From assembly GCA_964511495.1 (NCBI GenBank), contig CAZEFT010000031.1, forward strand, positions 1 through 24,618: a DNA stretch of 24,618 bases, given 5' to 3'. The notes beneath the pieces are model-generated. The model ran no database searches, was not told where the DNA came from, and worked only from the letters and a program-made list of their open reading frames with translations. Positions within the stretch are counted from its first letter, which is position 1. Each line of letters opens with the position of its first letter. Source of the stretch: Litorimonas sp964511495. GTDB lineage: Bacteria; Pseudomonadota; Alphaproteobacteria; Caulobacterales; Maricaulaceae. This document shows, piece after piece, positions 7,358 to 15,899 of the stretch. A program made the position numbers and the translations under genes.

Positions 7358-8482
7358 ATGGCGAAATTTGCTTTTGACATCAAAGCCAAGGAGGGCCAAG
7401 CGCGCACAGGTGTGTTGATAACTCCCCGTGGAGATATTCGTACCCCGGCCTTCATGCCTGTGGGTACGGCGGGAACGGTCAAGGGTGTTTATATGGATCA
7501 GGTCCGGGCTGCCGGCGCTGATATTATACTTGGGAACACGTATCATCTTATGTTGCGTCCAGGGGCTGAGCGCGTCAAACGGCTCGGGGGCTTGCATAAA
7601 TTTGGGGGTTGGACCGGGCCTATTCTGACAGATTCAGGCGGGTTTCAGGTCTGGTCATTGTCGAAATTACGGAAGATGAGCGAGGCGGGCGTTGAATTTC
7701 AAAGCCATTTGGATGGAAGTCGCCATATGCTGTCACCGGAACGCTCCATCGAAATTCAAGCTGATCTACTGGGTGCAGATATCTCCATGCAATTGGATGA
7801 ATGTACGGCTTTTCCGTCCACCCATGATGAAGCGAAACGGTCTATGGAACTTTCTTTGCGATGGGGAAAGCGGTCTCTTGAGGCCTTTGGGGAACGTGAG
7901 ACGCAAACTCTTTTCGCCATTGTTCAAGGCTCTACATATCCGGATTTGCGGCAATATTCAGCTGAGATGAGCCTTGCTGAGCCAACATCCGGTGGCTATG
8001 GCGGATTTGCGATTGGAGGCCTGGCTGTGGGGGAGGGGCATGAAATGATGTGCGAAGTTCTCGACTTCACCACGCCGCACCTGCCTCAGGACAGACCACG
8101 TTATTTGATGGGGGTTGGGAAACCGATTGATTTGGTGGAAGCTGTGGCACGTGGTGTCGACATGTTTGATTGTGTCATTCCCACCCGTTCCGGACGACAT
8201 GGTCAGGTTTGGACGGATGAGGGGCCCTATAATATTAAGCGTGCGGAATTTGCTGAAGATGAGATGCCGTTGAGCGGCACTATTGCATGTGAAGCGTCGC
8301 AAAATTATTCCAAAGCTTATGTGCATCACTTGGTTAGATCAAAGGAGATGCTCGGCGGTATGATTCTTAGCTGGCATAATATTGCCTATTTCGAGGACCT
8401 CATGGCGCGAATCCGATTGGCTATTTCGGAACAGCGCTTTGAGAGCTTTGCCGAAAACTTTCGTAAGAATTGGAATGGCTAA
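7358..8482 (+). CDS. tgt: tRNA-guanine transglycosylase with degenerate zinc site
   Basis: Bacterial TGT exchanges guanine 34 for preQ1 in tRNAs for Asp, Asn, His and Tyr, the step before QueA. The 374-residue TIM-barrel enzyme keeps D92 (TDSGGFQVWS), the substrate loop GGLAVGE (220-226) and the nucleophile D271 (MFDCVIPTRSGRHG). The zinc site is odd: family members such as the Zymomonas enzyme have CxCxxC plus a distant His; here the ungapped alignment gives I309, C311 and S314, with only C311 and H340 (SWHNI) remaining. The rest of the C-terminal subdomain (NYSKAYVHHLVRSKEMLG) is well conserved, so the gene does not look decayed. It abuts queA with no gap. Confidence 0.95.
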   Translation: MAKFAFDIKAKEGQARTGVLITPRGDIRTPAFMPVGTAGTVKGVYMDQVRAAGADIILGNTYHLMLRPGAERVKRLGGLHKFGGWTGPILTDSGGFQVWSLSKLRKMSEAGVEFQSHLDGSRHMLSPERSIEIQADLLGADISMQLDECTAFPSTHDEAKRSMELSLRWGKRSLEAFGERETQTLFAIVQGSTYPDLRQYSAEMSLAEPTSGGYGGFAIGGLAVGEGHEMMCEVLDFTTPHLPQDRPRYLMGVGKPIDLVEAVARGVDMFDCVIPTRSGRHGQVWTDEGPYNIKRAEFAEDEMPLSGTIACEASQNYSKAYVHHLVRSKEMLGGMILSWHNIAYFEDLMARIRLAISEQRFESFAENFRKNWNG

Positions 8483-8529
8483 GGTCACGCCGCTAAAAGA
8501 GTGAAATTGTTCAATTTATCGCATGTTTT

Positions 8530-8563
8530 TTGACTTGACTGTCAAGGGTGTGCCGCATAGGTA
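8530..8563 (+). promoter_or_regulatory. Probable promoter of tRNA-Lys
   Basis: TTGACT (8535-8540), 17-base spacer, TAGGTA (8558-8563), with the tRNA starting 17 bases later. An overlapping second TTGACT begins at 8530. The same layout (TTGAAT, 17 bases, TAGGTC) stands before the tRNA-His gene at 15.86 kb, and both share ACGATTT just before the tRNA. The -10 is far from TATAAT but close to the GCTANAWC-type element described for Caulobacter housekeeping promoters. Confidence 0.5.
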
Positions 8564-8580
8564 ACGCCACGATTTGGCAA

Positions 8581-8656
8581 GCGCCTGTAGCTCAGTTGGT
8601 AGAGCGCCTCACTTTTAATGAGGATGTCCACGGTTCGAGTCCGTGCAGGCGTACCA
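8581..8656 (+). tRNA. tRNA-Lys (anticodon TTT)
   Basis: Complete cloverleaf: acceptor GCGCCTG with CAGGCGT, D arm GCTC-AGTTGGTA-GAGC, anticodon stem CCTCA/TGAGG with loop CTTTTAA (anticodon TTT), TpsiC arm CACGG-TTCGAGT-CCGTG, discriminator A and an encoded CCA. The first acceptor pair is a G-U wobble rather than the usual G-C. It stands alone between tgt and the OmpA gene with its own probable promoter. Confidence 0.97.
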
Positions 8657-8928
8657 TTCCCCACTTACCCGTTTTGGACCGAAAGAATCGTGAGTTAAAC
8701 TTGCGCCTGAGGCGAGCTTCTCTCTGATTTTCGCCTCTTGCTTTGTAAAAAGTGATGTATTTTCGCAACTTTTGGGAAAAAATCTTTTAAAATCTTGATA
8801 TTCTGGCTAATCCGCTGTGGTCATGCGGAACTATTCCATGATAAAGACATAAGGGATGTACCTGCTTACTGGGGTGGGTGTGCAGACTAGTAACTTATAT
8901 GGCATTGCCATAGACGGAGGAAATAACC
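8657..8928 (+). promoter_or_regulatory. Leader region of the OmpA-type gene
   Basis: 272 bases with no convincing gene. An AT-rich stretch around 8755-8800 could hold a promoter, but no clean -35/-10 pair is seen. The end carries a strong ribosome binding site, ACGGAGGAAATAACC immediately before ATG 8929, consistent with an abundant outer membrane protein. A 64-codon ORF starting at 8856 overlaps this site out of frame and is probably not real. Confidence 0.4.
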
Positions 8929-10287
8929 ATGAAGCAGAAGCTTCTTTTTGCTGCGGCCACAGCCGCCCTGATGGCGGCGCCATCACTCGCCACTGCGCAA
9001 GACAGCGGTTGGTATCTTCGCGGAAACTTGGGCTATGGTGGTCATACTGACGCTGAATTTACGGGCGGTCTCTTGGGTGATACTGAAAGTGAAGGCGATT
9101 TTGCTTGGTCACTTGGTGCTGGTTATCAGTTCCCAACAGGATGGCGTCTTGAGTTAGACGGCACCACACTTCTCACCGATCTAGGTGCTTTGAACGGACT
9201 TCCTCGCTCAGACGCTAGCCTGCGTACAAATAACTACATGGTTAACGCTATCTATGACTTCAACAATGAGAGTGACTGGACGCCTTTCATCGGAGCTGGT
9301 TTAGGCTTCTCCGAAGGTAATATGACAGCTGAAGCTTCTGATTTTATCGGATCCGTCAATTCATTCCAATCTTCTGCTGCGTGTCCAGGTACAGCAACAG
9401 GAAATGATGTGTACACTTGTAGCGTTAATGACAAGGATACAAACTTTGCTTGGCAGGTTCTTGCTGGCTTAGGTTATGCTATTACTGACAATTTGTCATG
9501 GGACACGCACTACAAATTCGTTAGCGCACGTGAAATGCGCTTTGAAGGCGAACGTGCAAACACAACGGATACAACGCTTGCGCCTGTTGGATTTGAAACT
9601 GTCTATGACAAAGCTAACTCACATACGCTTCTCACTGGTTTCCGCTATCGTTTTGGGCCAGCAGCTCCGGCTCCCGTTTATCCATTAGCGCCGGTAGTTG
9701 ACGTTGAGTGTTGGGACGGTTCTATGGTCTTTAACGCCAACCAGTGTCCGCCAGAGCCAATTCCAGAGCCAACAGTACGTTGTTGGGATGGATCTATGGT
9801 CTTCACAGCTAACGAATGTCCCGTTCAGCCTGCGACATACGAATGTTGGGATGGAACTCTTGTTTATGATCTCGCAACATGTCCGATCGAGACACGTTCA
9901 GGTGAAACAGTTGCTTCGCTTTGTGGTGAGCAATATCGTCAAGAAATTATCTATTATGAATTTGACAGAGGTCAGTCAGCCGAAACTCGCAACTCTGTGA
10001 ACCGTATTTTGGACATTGGCCAGTACTGTAACGTCGACAACATTCGTGTTGTGGGTCACACAGACACATCCGGTCCGGCATCATACAATTTGGCACTGTC
10101 TAAGCGTCGTGCAAAAGATGCGCGTGACGAGTTGGTTCGCCAAGGTGTTCGTGGTGAAATCATCACGTCCGAAGGTAAGGGTGAAACTGAGCCATTCGTC
10201 GACACAGGTGATGGTGTGAAAGAACAACTAAACCGTCGTACAGAAGTTTTGATCAGTCTGTCTTCACTCGGTGGCATCATCAACTAA
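8929..10287 (+). CDS. OmpA-family outer membrane protein with CWDG repeats
   Basis: A 452-residue porin-like protein that probably links the outer membrane to peptidoglycan. Residues 1-23 are a Sec signal peptide (cleavage near ATA-QDSGW). Residues 25 to about 250 form an eight-stranded OmpA-like barrel (YLRGNLGYGG, GAGYQF, IGAGLGF, VLAGLGYAITDNLSW, LLTGFRYRFG), followed by a proline-rich linker. The linker contains three copies of C-W-D-G-[ST]-x-V-[FY]-x4-C-P starting at C261, C285 and C306, each with its cysteines 12 apart. The C-terminal OmpA domain (about 330-448) has YYEFDRG, VVGHTDTSG and YNLALSKRRAKDARDEL, including the Asp and Arg that bind diaminopimelate. Two extra cysteines stand at about 331 and 368. 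A strong ribosome binding site and a strong terminator point to high expression. Confidence 0.93.
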   Translation: MKQKLLFAAATAALMAAPSLATAQDSGWYLRGNLGYGGHTDAEFTGGLLGDTESEGDFAWSLGAGYQFPTGWRLELDGTTLLTDLGALNGLPRSDASLRTNNYMVNAIYDFNNESDWTPFIGAGLGFSEGNMTAEASDFIGSVNSFQSSAACPGTATGNDVYTCSVNDKDTNFAWQVLAGLGYAITDNLSWDTHYKFVSAREMRFEGERANTTDTTLAPVGFETVYDKANSHTLLTGFRYRFGPAAPAPVYPLAPVVDVECWDGSMVFNANQCPPEPIPEPTVRCWDGSMVFTANECPVQPATYECWDGTLVYDLATCPIETRSGETVASLCGEQYRQEIIYYEFDRGQSAETRNSVNRILDIGQYCNVDNIRVVGHTDTSGPASYNLALSKRRAKDARDELVRQGVRGEIITSEGKGETEPFVDTGDGVKEQLNRRTEVLISLSSLGGIIN

Positions 10288-10311
10288 CTGAGTTGGTGAG
10301 TTGAACTTAAG

Positions 10312-10340
10312 AAGCCCGGCGTAAGCCGGGCTTTTTTATT
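10312..10340 (+). terminator. Intrinsic terminator of the OmpA-type gene
   Basis: Perfect nine-base stem AAGCCCGGC / GCCGGGCTT with GTAA tetraloop, followed by TTTTTATT. It begins 24 bases after the stop codon. A textbook rho-independent terminator. Confidence 0.95.
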
Positions 10341-10552
10341 GCTTTAGTGTCGATGGGGTGAATTTGAAAAGCTGTTGGGTGCCGTTGAAATAATGTGTTT
10401 ATGTGAAATAAACTCGGCACTCTAGAATGCTCACGACCTTAAACAGTTCAGGCAATGCAATTATCTCAGCTTCGCATTTATTTGAGGTGAAGAACGGGGT
10501 GTCAGAACTTGTGTATTTGGGTTTTACGTTGCCCACTCATGGCAAGACCTAA

Positions 10553-11401
10553 TTAGCGTCCGTATGTGAGCGTGCCTTGATTGATTACTTTGTCTGAACT
10601 CAAGATCGTTTGAGGTGTATGGACAATGTTGGATTGCAATAACTGCTCGTAAAGCGGAGCAAAGTCTTGCTGTGTCGCGTCAAACAATTCGTCAAAAGAT
10701 TGAATCACAAAATAGCAATCTTGGTAATCATCGATTTTATAATCTGTTTGCATCACCCGCATGAGGTTAAAATCTATGCGGTGCGGTGAGTCACTTTCCA
10801 GACTATATTGTGCCTCGCCGAAAGAGGACACAATGCCGGCGCCGTAATGACGAAGGCCGTCATCGGTCTGTATCAGTCCAAATTCGACAGTGTACCAATA
10901 AAGCCGCGCAAGATTTTTTAGTGTATCATATTTAAGAGATCGAAGGCCGCCTTCGCCATAAGCCTGCATATAATCGGCGAAAATTGGCTGTGTTAAAAGA
11001 GGGACATGTCCGAAAATATCATGAAAAATATCCGGTTCTTGTAGATAGTCTAACTGCTTTCTTTTGCGGATGAAACGGCCCGCAGGAAACCGACGATTGG
11101 CTAAATGTTTGAAGAAGACATCATCCGGAACCAAGTGAGGCACCATCACAACTGTCCAACCGGTTAAAGCTTCGAGCTTTGGGTTTAGGACGTCCAAATT
11201 AGGAATGCCGCCATCATTGAGAGACAGTGCCTCTAAACCGTTTAAGAATTCCTGTGTTGTTCGGCCCGGCAGTAGTTCCGATTGGCGTTTATAAAGAAGA
11301 TCCCATACGGCATGTTCTTCCTCGGTGTAAGCCTCCCAAACTTGTCGAATGGTAAAGTCATCCGCAGGCGTCTGTGAGGCGATGATGGGATCATCAATCA
11401 T
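10553..11401 (-). CDS. phhA: Phenylalanine 4-hydroxylase
   Basis: Non-haem iron, tetrahydropterin-dependent monooxygenase turning phenylalanine into tyrosine. The 282-residue monomeric bacterial type lacks the regulatory ACT domain of the animal enzyme. The iron ligands are visible: H127 and H132 in FHDIFGHVPLL and E173 in YWYTVEFGLI. Other conserved stretches are WTVVMVPHLVP, FPAGRFIRKRKQLDYLQEPD and GAGIVSSFGEAQYSL. It is the last gene of a minus-strand pair with the AsmA-type gene, separated from it by 163 bases, so it may have its own promoter. No pterin carbinolamine dehydratase (phhB) or tyrosine catabolic gene is in the window. Confidence 0.97.
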   Translation of the reverse strand: MIDDPIIASQTPADDFTIRQVWEAYTEEEHAVWDLLYKRQSELLPGRTTQEFLNGLEALSLNDGGIPNLDVLNPKLEALTGWTVVMVPHLVPDDVFFKHLANRRFPAGRFIRKRKQLDYLQEPDIFHDIFGHVPLLTQPIFADYMQAYGEGGLRSLKYDTLKNLARLYWYTVEFGLIQTDDGLRHYGAGIVSSFGEAQYSLESDSPHRIDFNLMRVMQTDYKIDDYQDCYFVIQSFDELFDATQQDFAPLYEQLLQSNIVHTPQTILSSDKVINQGTLTYGR

Positions 11402-11564
11402 TGTTATCCTTTAGAGTAGAAGAGACTGTTCGGATCATGAATTAAGTAATATCTCTGGAAATTTCAAACCCGGATAGGTCACAACTTCAACAGATTGCAA
11501 AATAATATGCTCCCTTTGTTTCGGCTGGCAGAAAATATCACCACTGTTCAGCTATTGTGGAGAA

Positions 11565-14500
11565 TCATTCTCCGAATAAAGATCCAAGAGCTTTCTTGAG
11601 TTCGTCCTCGGGCTTTTTCTTTTCATCAGCCTTTTTGGCCTCATCTTTCGAGGTTGATTTTTGATCGCCTGTTTCACCTTCGGAGTCACTAGTTCCAGAA
11701 TTTGTAGGTTTATTACTTCCGCCCAATAAACCACCTAAGACATTACCGATCGCGTCCTCCGGCGACGCAGGTGCGGATTGACCATTGCTCTGAGAACCGT
11801 TTTGCGTGCTATTCCCGCCCACAACCCCGCCTAAGATGGAGCCTAAGGGCCCTCCCACTTCGGATTGAATACGAGCGGCAGCTTCAGCGCGCGCTTTCTC
11901 TGCAACAATTTTCCCCAAAAACTCTGTGTCTAGCGAGGCTTTGGCCGAACCGAAATCTCCTACAAAACGAAGTGGAATGCCAAACGCGGCAATATTACTG
12001 GCTTTTTCTCCGGTCAATCGCGGGCGGAAGTTAAAATCTATATTTTGATTGCCGAGATCAATTGTGCCTCCACCCGCCGCGGCGACCCCCAGAGCGTCGA
12101 AGTCAAAATCGTTGATTTTTACAACGCCATTTTCAATTTTGAAAAGAGCTTGGATTTCCTTAAAGGCCGTGACTTTTGATGGCCCGAGGCCAGAGGGAAG
12201 AGCGCGTGTTTTAAAGGCTTGGTCGAGCCCTGTCAGGAATTCGGCCGCATCGATCCCTTTAATCGTGCCTTCCGCCAAGGCAACTAATCCCTCTCCATTG
12301 AGGTTGCGCATGAGTTCGGCTTGGGAGCGCCCAGTAGCTGTGATGGTCAGGTCTGTTGCTGCACCCCCCGATGCGTTGGTAAAGCCCGCAATGGCGCTTA
12401 AAAAAGCATTGCCCTCGAGATTGTCGAAATCCACAGTCATTGTCAGGGCAGGCACGGCCTGTGCCGTATCGAAAGTGGCTTTCAGATCACCTTTGCCGCC
12501 ATAGAGGGAGAGGTCAGGCATATCCGCGTTAAGGCGTCCATCTTTCAGAACCGCTTCAATGGTCGTTTGTCCTAATGAAATCCGATCTGTGATGACGTTA
12601 GGGGAGCTTAAGTTGAACTGACCATCAATTGATCGAAACGCCTCTGTCTGGATGGGGGCTTCACTCCAAGGCTGAATTTCGCCTGTCGGGTTTTGCGCAC
12701 TATAGCTCGCCATATAGGGACGAAGGTCTAACCCCTCCAAATTCAAATCCGCGTTGAGGAAAGGTGTTGGCCCATCAAGTGTAACACTAAAGTCCCCTTT
12801 GCCTTTAATCTTGTCAAAGGTGATATTAGCATTTTTCAGCGTGGACGCTTTAGGCGTTCCGCTCATCGCACCATTCAATGACACTGTGTCGAAAATTGAT
12901 CCGCTCTCCGTGTCCGAGGGCAATTCAGTACCGCCAAGAGCGGCCAGAGCCCGAAGGTCCGTGATATTGGCTTGCAGGTTGCCGTCCAAACGCATGGCGT
13001 CTGCTTGAGTGGTTGAATAGCTCGCTTGCCCATCAAAACGTCCGTTTAACAGGCCGTTTTCAAGAGAAGCACTTAACCCTTCAAGGGAATAGCTATTACC
13101 TTGAGTGGTGATACGGCCTTGAGTTCTAATCGTTTTAACGGCCTCGGAATAGGGAAAGGGGTCTGGCAAAGCCTCGGTCACACTTTTCAGGTCCGGAATA
13201 TCCAGATCAAATTTCCCCGTAACGATCGGTGTTTCGGTTAAAGATACATCACCGGAAAAACTGCCATTTACCGCACCATTTTCGGCTTTGGCACTGAGGC
13301 CAGAGAGGCTCAAAATATCATTTTTATAACTCACGCTTCCGAAAGATTCGACGTTTCCGACCAAGGCTGCGTAGGGCGTATCGATTTTTGCCATCTTGGC
13401 TAAATTAGGCAAGTTTTTGGCATTGGCCGTGTATTGGCCGTTCAATGCTACCGTTTCTCCTTGCACATTGGCAACGCCTTTGAAATCGGCGGAGAAATCA
13501 TCTGCTTTCACAAGGGCGACTATATTTTTGGCCTCAAATCCGTCAGTTGTGCCGCTTAGTACAGCCTTGGCATCGAGAAGATTTAAACTCTCCAAAGAGG
13601 GCAGGTTTTCAGGCAAATAGGGTGCGAGTTTTGCAAATTTCGTCAGAGACGCATTTATTGTACCGTCAAGCACAGGCGTGTCGGATAGACGGGCATCGCC
13701 AGCAAAATTGGCAGACAGACCATCCCCCGCAATTTGAATGTCAGAGTCCGTCACGGACATAATACCATCAATAAAAGCAAATTGACCGTCTGATTTTACA
13801 CTCTCTAACAGTTCGATATAGGGAAGCGTTTCAGGCGTGAGACGTTGAATCGCTTTAAAGTCCGAAATATCAGATTGAACATTAGCCTGAACGTCGAGAT
13901 TTTCTGACGCGAGAAACTGGCCCGAGAGGGTCGCTTTAGCGAAGGCCGTTTGTATATCCGCCTGAAAAGGGGTGAGCTTGCCGTCGAGAAAGCTGCGAAT
14001 TGTATCAACTTTGGCCTCAATTTCTGCACGTTCGCCTTCGTAATCAAAGGCCAAATCAAAGGTCAGGGTTTTGTCCAGACCGGGAAGGGCAAGAGAGCCA
14101 TCGATATCTTCTATAATAAAGGTCTGTCCGTTTTGTGCATCACTATATTTCACTTGACCGGAGACAAGTTTGAATGAGGCAATTTGCGGGTCCAGACTTT
14201 CAAAACCCCCATCACGCTTAAACGGCTCGTCGGTCTTGGGCGTTTCCTCATTATCCGTGGCCGCGATTTCCCAATTGGCCGTGCCTTGTGCATTTTTCTC
14301 CAGACTGATTTTGGGTTCAATCAATTCAAAACCTGAAATTTCAACACGTTTGGAGAGCAGAGGGAGTAATTTGATCCGTGCCTCTAGGTTTTTGACTGAT
14401 AAAAACGAGGCATCGCTAAACCCTTTCGGATTTTGAATGCTAATCCCTTCAGTTTTGGCGCGAATAAAAGGAAAAGTTTGGAGTTTAACATCGCCCGAAA

Positions 14501-14645
14501 TAGCCACGTCACGACCTAATTCTTCGGATAATTGGCTTTCAATACGTGTTTTATAGACATCTGATGGGATAAGGGATGGAACGATGAGGATGACACCCAA
14601 AAACAGGACAAAACATACAACAATCCCGATAATGATCTTTTTCAT
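11565..14645 (-). CDS. AsmA-family envelope protein
   Basis: A 1026-residue member of the AsmA family, inner-membrane-anchored periplasmic proteins implicated in lipid transport between the membranes. Residues 4-26 form one transmembrane helix (IIIGIVVCFVLFLG and on). The AsmA N domain follows (LSEELGRDVAISGDVKL, FPFIRAKTEGISI). The middle holds about five degenerate repeats of 80-95 residues, each opening with a D-(I/L)-x-D-(F/L)-K-like segment (DISDFKAIQRL, DIPDLKSVTEAL, NITDLRALAAL). The AsmA C-terminal domain lies roughly at 790-920. The tail is Gly/Asn/Ser-rich, then a Lys/Glu/Asp-rich segment ending LGSLFGE. The start at 14645 was chosen because GGAGAG precedes this ATG and the transmembrane segment follows at once; an in-frame ATG 84 bases upstream would add a poor leader. 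Divergent from the M48 protease gene. Confidence 0.88.
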   Translation of the reverse strand: MKKIIIGIVVCFVLFLGVILIVPSLIPSDVYKTRIESQLSEELGRDVAISGDVKLQTFPFIRAKTEGISIQNPKGFSDASFLSVKNLEARIKLLPLLSKRVEISGFELIEPKISLEKNAQGTANWEIAATDNEETPKTDEPFKRDGGFESLDPQIASFKLVSGQVKYSDAQNGQTFIIEDIDGSLALPGLDKTLTFDLAFDYEGERAEIEAKVDTIRSFLDGKLTPFQADIQTAFAKATLSGQFLASENLDVQANVQSDISDFKAIQRLTPETLPYIELLESVKSDGQFAFIDGIMSVTDSDIQIAGDGLSANFAGDARLSDTPVLDGTINASLTKFAKLAPYLPENLPSLESLNLLDAKAVLSGTTDGFEAKNIVALVKADDFSADFKGVANVQGETVALNGQYTANAKNLPNLAKMAKIDTPYAALVGNVESFGSVSYKNDILSLSGLSAKAENGAVNGSFSGDVSLTETPIVTGKFDLDIPDLKSVTEALPDPFPYSEAVKTIRTQGRITTQGNSYSLEGLSASLENGLLNGRFDGQASYSTTQADAMRLDGNLQANITDLRALAALGGTELPSDTESGSIFDTVSLNGAMSGTPKASTLKNANITFDKIKGKGDFSVTLDGPTPFLNADLNLEGLDLRPYMASYSAQNPTGEIQPWSEAPIQTEAFRSIDGQFNLSSPNVITDRISLGQTTIEAVLKDGRLNADMPDLSLYGGKGDLKATFDTAQAVPALTMTVDFDNLEGNAFLSAIAGFTNASGGAATDLTITATGRSQAELMRNLNGEGLVALAEGTIKGIDAAEFLTGLDQAFKTRALPSGLGPSKVTAFKEIQALFKIENGVVKINDFDFDALGVAAAGGGTIDLGNQNIDFNFRPRLTGEKASNIAAFGIPLRFVGDFGSAKASLDTEFLGKIVAEKARAEAAARIQSEVGGPLGSILGGVVGGNSTQNGSQSNGQSAPASPEDAIGNVLGGLLGGSNKPTNSGTSDSEGETGDQKSTSKDEAKKADEKKKPEDELKKALGSLFGE

Positions 14646-14866
14646 ACCAAACTCTCCACTCTCTGCCTGCGTAAAGCCCAAGTTCACGAGATAACACGGA
14701 ACCAAAGCTTGTTCATGGGTCTTACGCATGAATAACGGAATTGTTCTGATAAAGCCGCCAAAATGAACCTAATCTGCATAAAATGAGGCCGTTAGGCTTT
14801 TAACTATAAATCCCAATCAATTTGGGGTAGTATCGTCTTATTCTACAGACAATCGGAGGATAGATT

Positions 14867-15817
14867 ATGTGTTTTAACCATACACCAGAGGCGAAAAAGC
14901 CGGTTTTATCGGTGTCTGTAGAGGACCCGACACGTGAGTCGCCGGATGGCGAGCGTCGTGGCTTTGTTAAGAATTTGGCGGCCGGTGGGGCCGTTATGGC
15001 AACAGGATCCGCTTTGGCGTCCTGCGCGACCAATCCTGAAACAGGACGGAAACAATTTGTCGGTCTTGCTCCTGGTGGCGCTTCGCTCAGCAATATGGCG
15101 GCGGCGTCTTGGGCCGAGTTGAAAGAAAAAACACCGACATCGAATGATCCACGCTATACGCAGCGTTTGCGCAATATCGGAAACCGCATTTCACGGGGGG
15201 CCAACCGTGCTGATCAAAAATGGGATTACGCTGTTTTCGATACGGATACTAAAAATGCCTTTGTTTTGCCGGGTAACCGCGTTGGTTTTTACAAAGGCAT
15301 GATGGATTTCACTGATAATGATGACCAGATCGCTGGCATTATGGGGCATGAGGTCGGACATGTGGCGGGAGAGCACGCCAGAGAGCGTATGTCTCTACAA
15401 ATGGCATCACAAGTTGCCGTGGTGGGGGGAGCTGTCCTTGGGAGTTCCCAACTCTCCAAGCGGTGTCGCAATGTTCCGGCAGCTCAGCAAACAAGTTGCA
15501 TGAATAATGCTAATCGGAATGCGCAAATGTTGGTTCAGGCTTTGGGGCTTGGGGCACAAATCGGTCTCGTCCTGCCTTATTCTCGCAAACACGAAAGTGA
15601 GTCTGATTTGCTCGGTGTGAATTACATGCACAAAGCAGGATACAATCCTTATCAAGCTGTTCGTCTTTGGGAAAAAATGGCGGCAGATAATCCCAACCGT
15701 CAGCCTGAATTTTTATCGACTCATCCTGACCCGTCAAATCGGGCGCGTAACATCAATGATTACATCAAGCGTCAGGAAAAAATGGGCTCGCAAGGGTTTA
15801 AAAATATCAACACATAA
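14867..15817 (+). CDS. M48-family metalloprotease, probable Tat lipoprotein
   Basis: Zinc endopeptidase of the M48 type (related to LoiP/YggG-like envelope proteases). The active site is GHEVGHVAGEH (HEXXH), with the third ligand in HESESDLLG, and the conserved LSTHPDPSNRARNI near the C terminus. Length of 316 residues is normal. The N terminus is unusual: about 29 polar residues, then ERRGFVKNLAAGGA (twin Arg 30-31) and a hydrophobic stretch ending in ALASC with a possible lipidated Cys53. This looks like a Tat-exported lipoprotein. The start ATG 14867 follows GGAGG. An internal disulphide-like pair (C in KRCRN and TSCMN) flanks a loop. Divergent from the AsmA-type gene; tRNA-His follows. 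Confidence 0.93.
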   Translation: MCFNHTPEAKKPVLSVSVEDPTRESPDGERRGFVKNLAAGGAVMATGSALASCATNPETGRKQFVGLAPGGASLSNMAAASWAELKEKTPTSNDPRYTQRLRNIGNRISRGANRADQKWDYAVFDTDTKNAFVLPGNRVGFYKGMMDFTDNDDQIAGIMGHEVGHVAGEHARERMSLQMASQVAVVGGAVLGSSQLSKRCRNVPAAQQTSCMNNANRNAQMLVQALGLGAQIGLVLPYSRKHESESDLLGVNYMHKAGYNPYQAVRLWEKMAADNPNRQPEFLSTHPDPSNRARNINDYIKRQEKMGSQGFKNINT

Positions 15818-15854
15818 AAATCTGTTTTTCGTGTCAGTTTCGCGATAAAACAAC

Positions 15855-15883
15855 TTGAATGGCGGAGGACCTTCGGCTAGGTC
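15855..15883 (+). promoter_or_regulatory. Probable promoter of tRNA-His
   Basis: TTGAAT (15855-15860), 17-base spacer, TAGGTC (15878-15883) preceded by GC, with the tRNA beginning 17 bases after the end of the -10 box. It matches the layout before the tRNA-Lys gene, including ACGATTT just upstream of the mature 5' end. Confidence 0.55.
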
Positions 15884-15899
15884 TCCCGCTACGATTTTG

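Noticed and set aside
8856..9050. 64-codon ORF overlapping the start of the OmpA gene
   Set aside because: It crosses the strong ribosome binding site and signal peptide of the OmpA gene in another frame and has no ribosome binding site of its own.
14646..14729. Longer N terminus for the AsmA-type protein
   Set aside because: It would add 28 polar residues before the transmembrane helix, while GGAGAG stands in front of ATG 14645.
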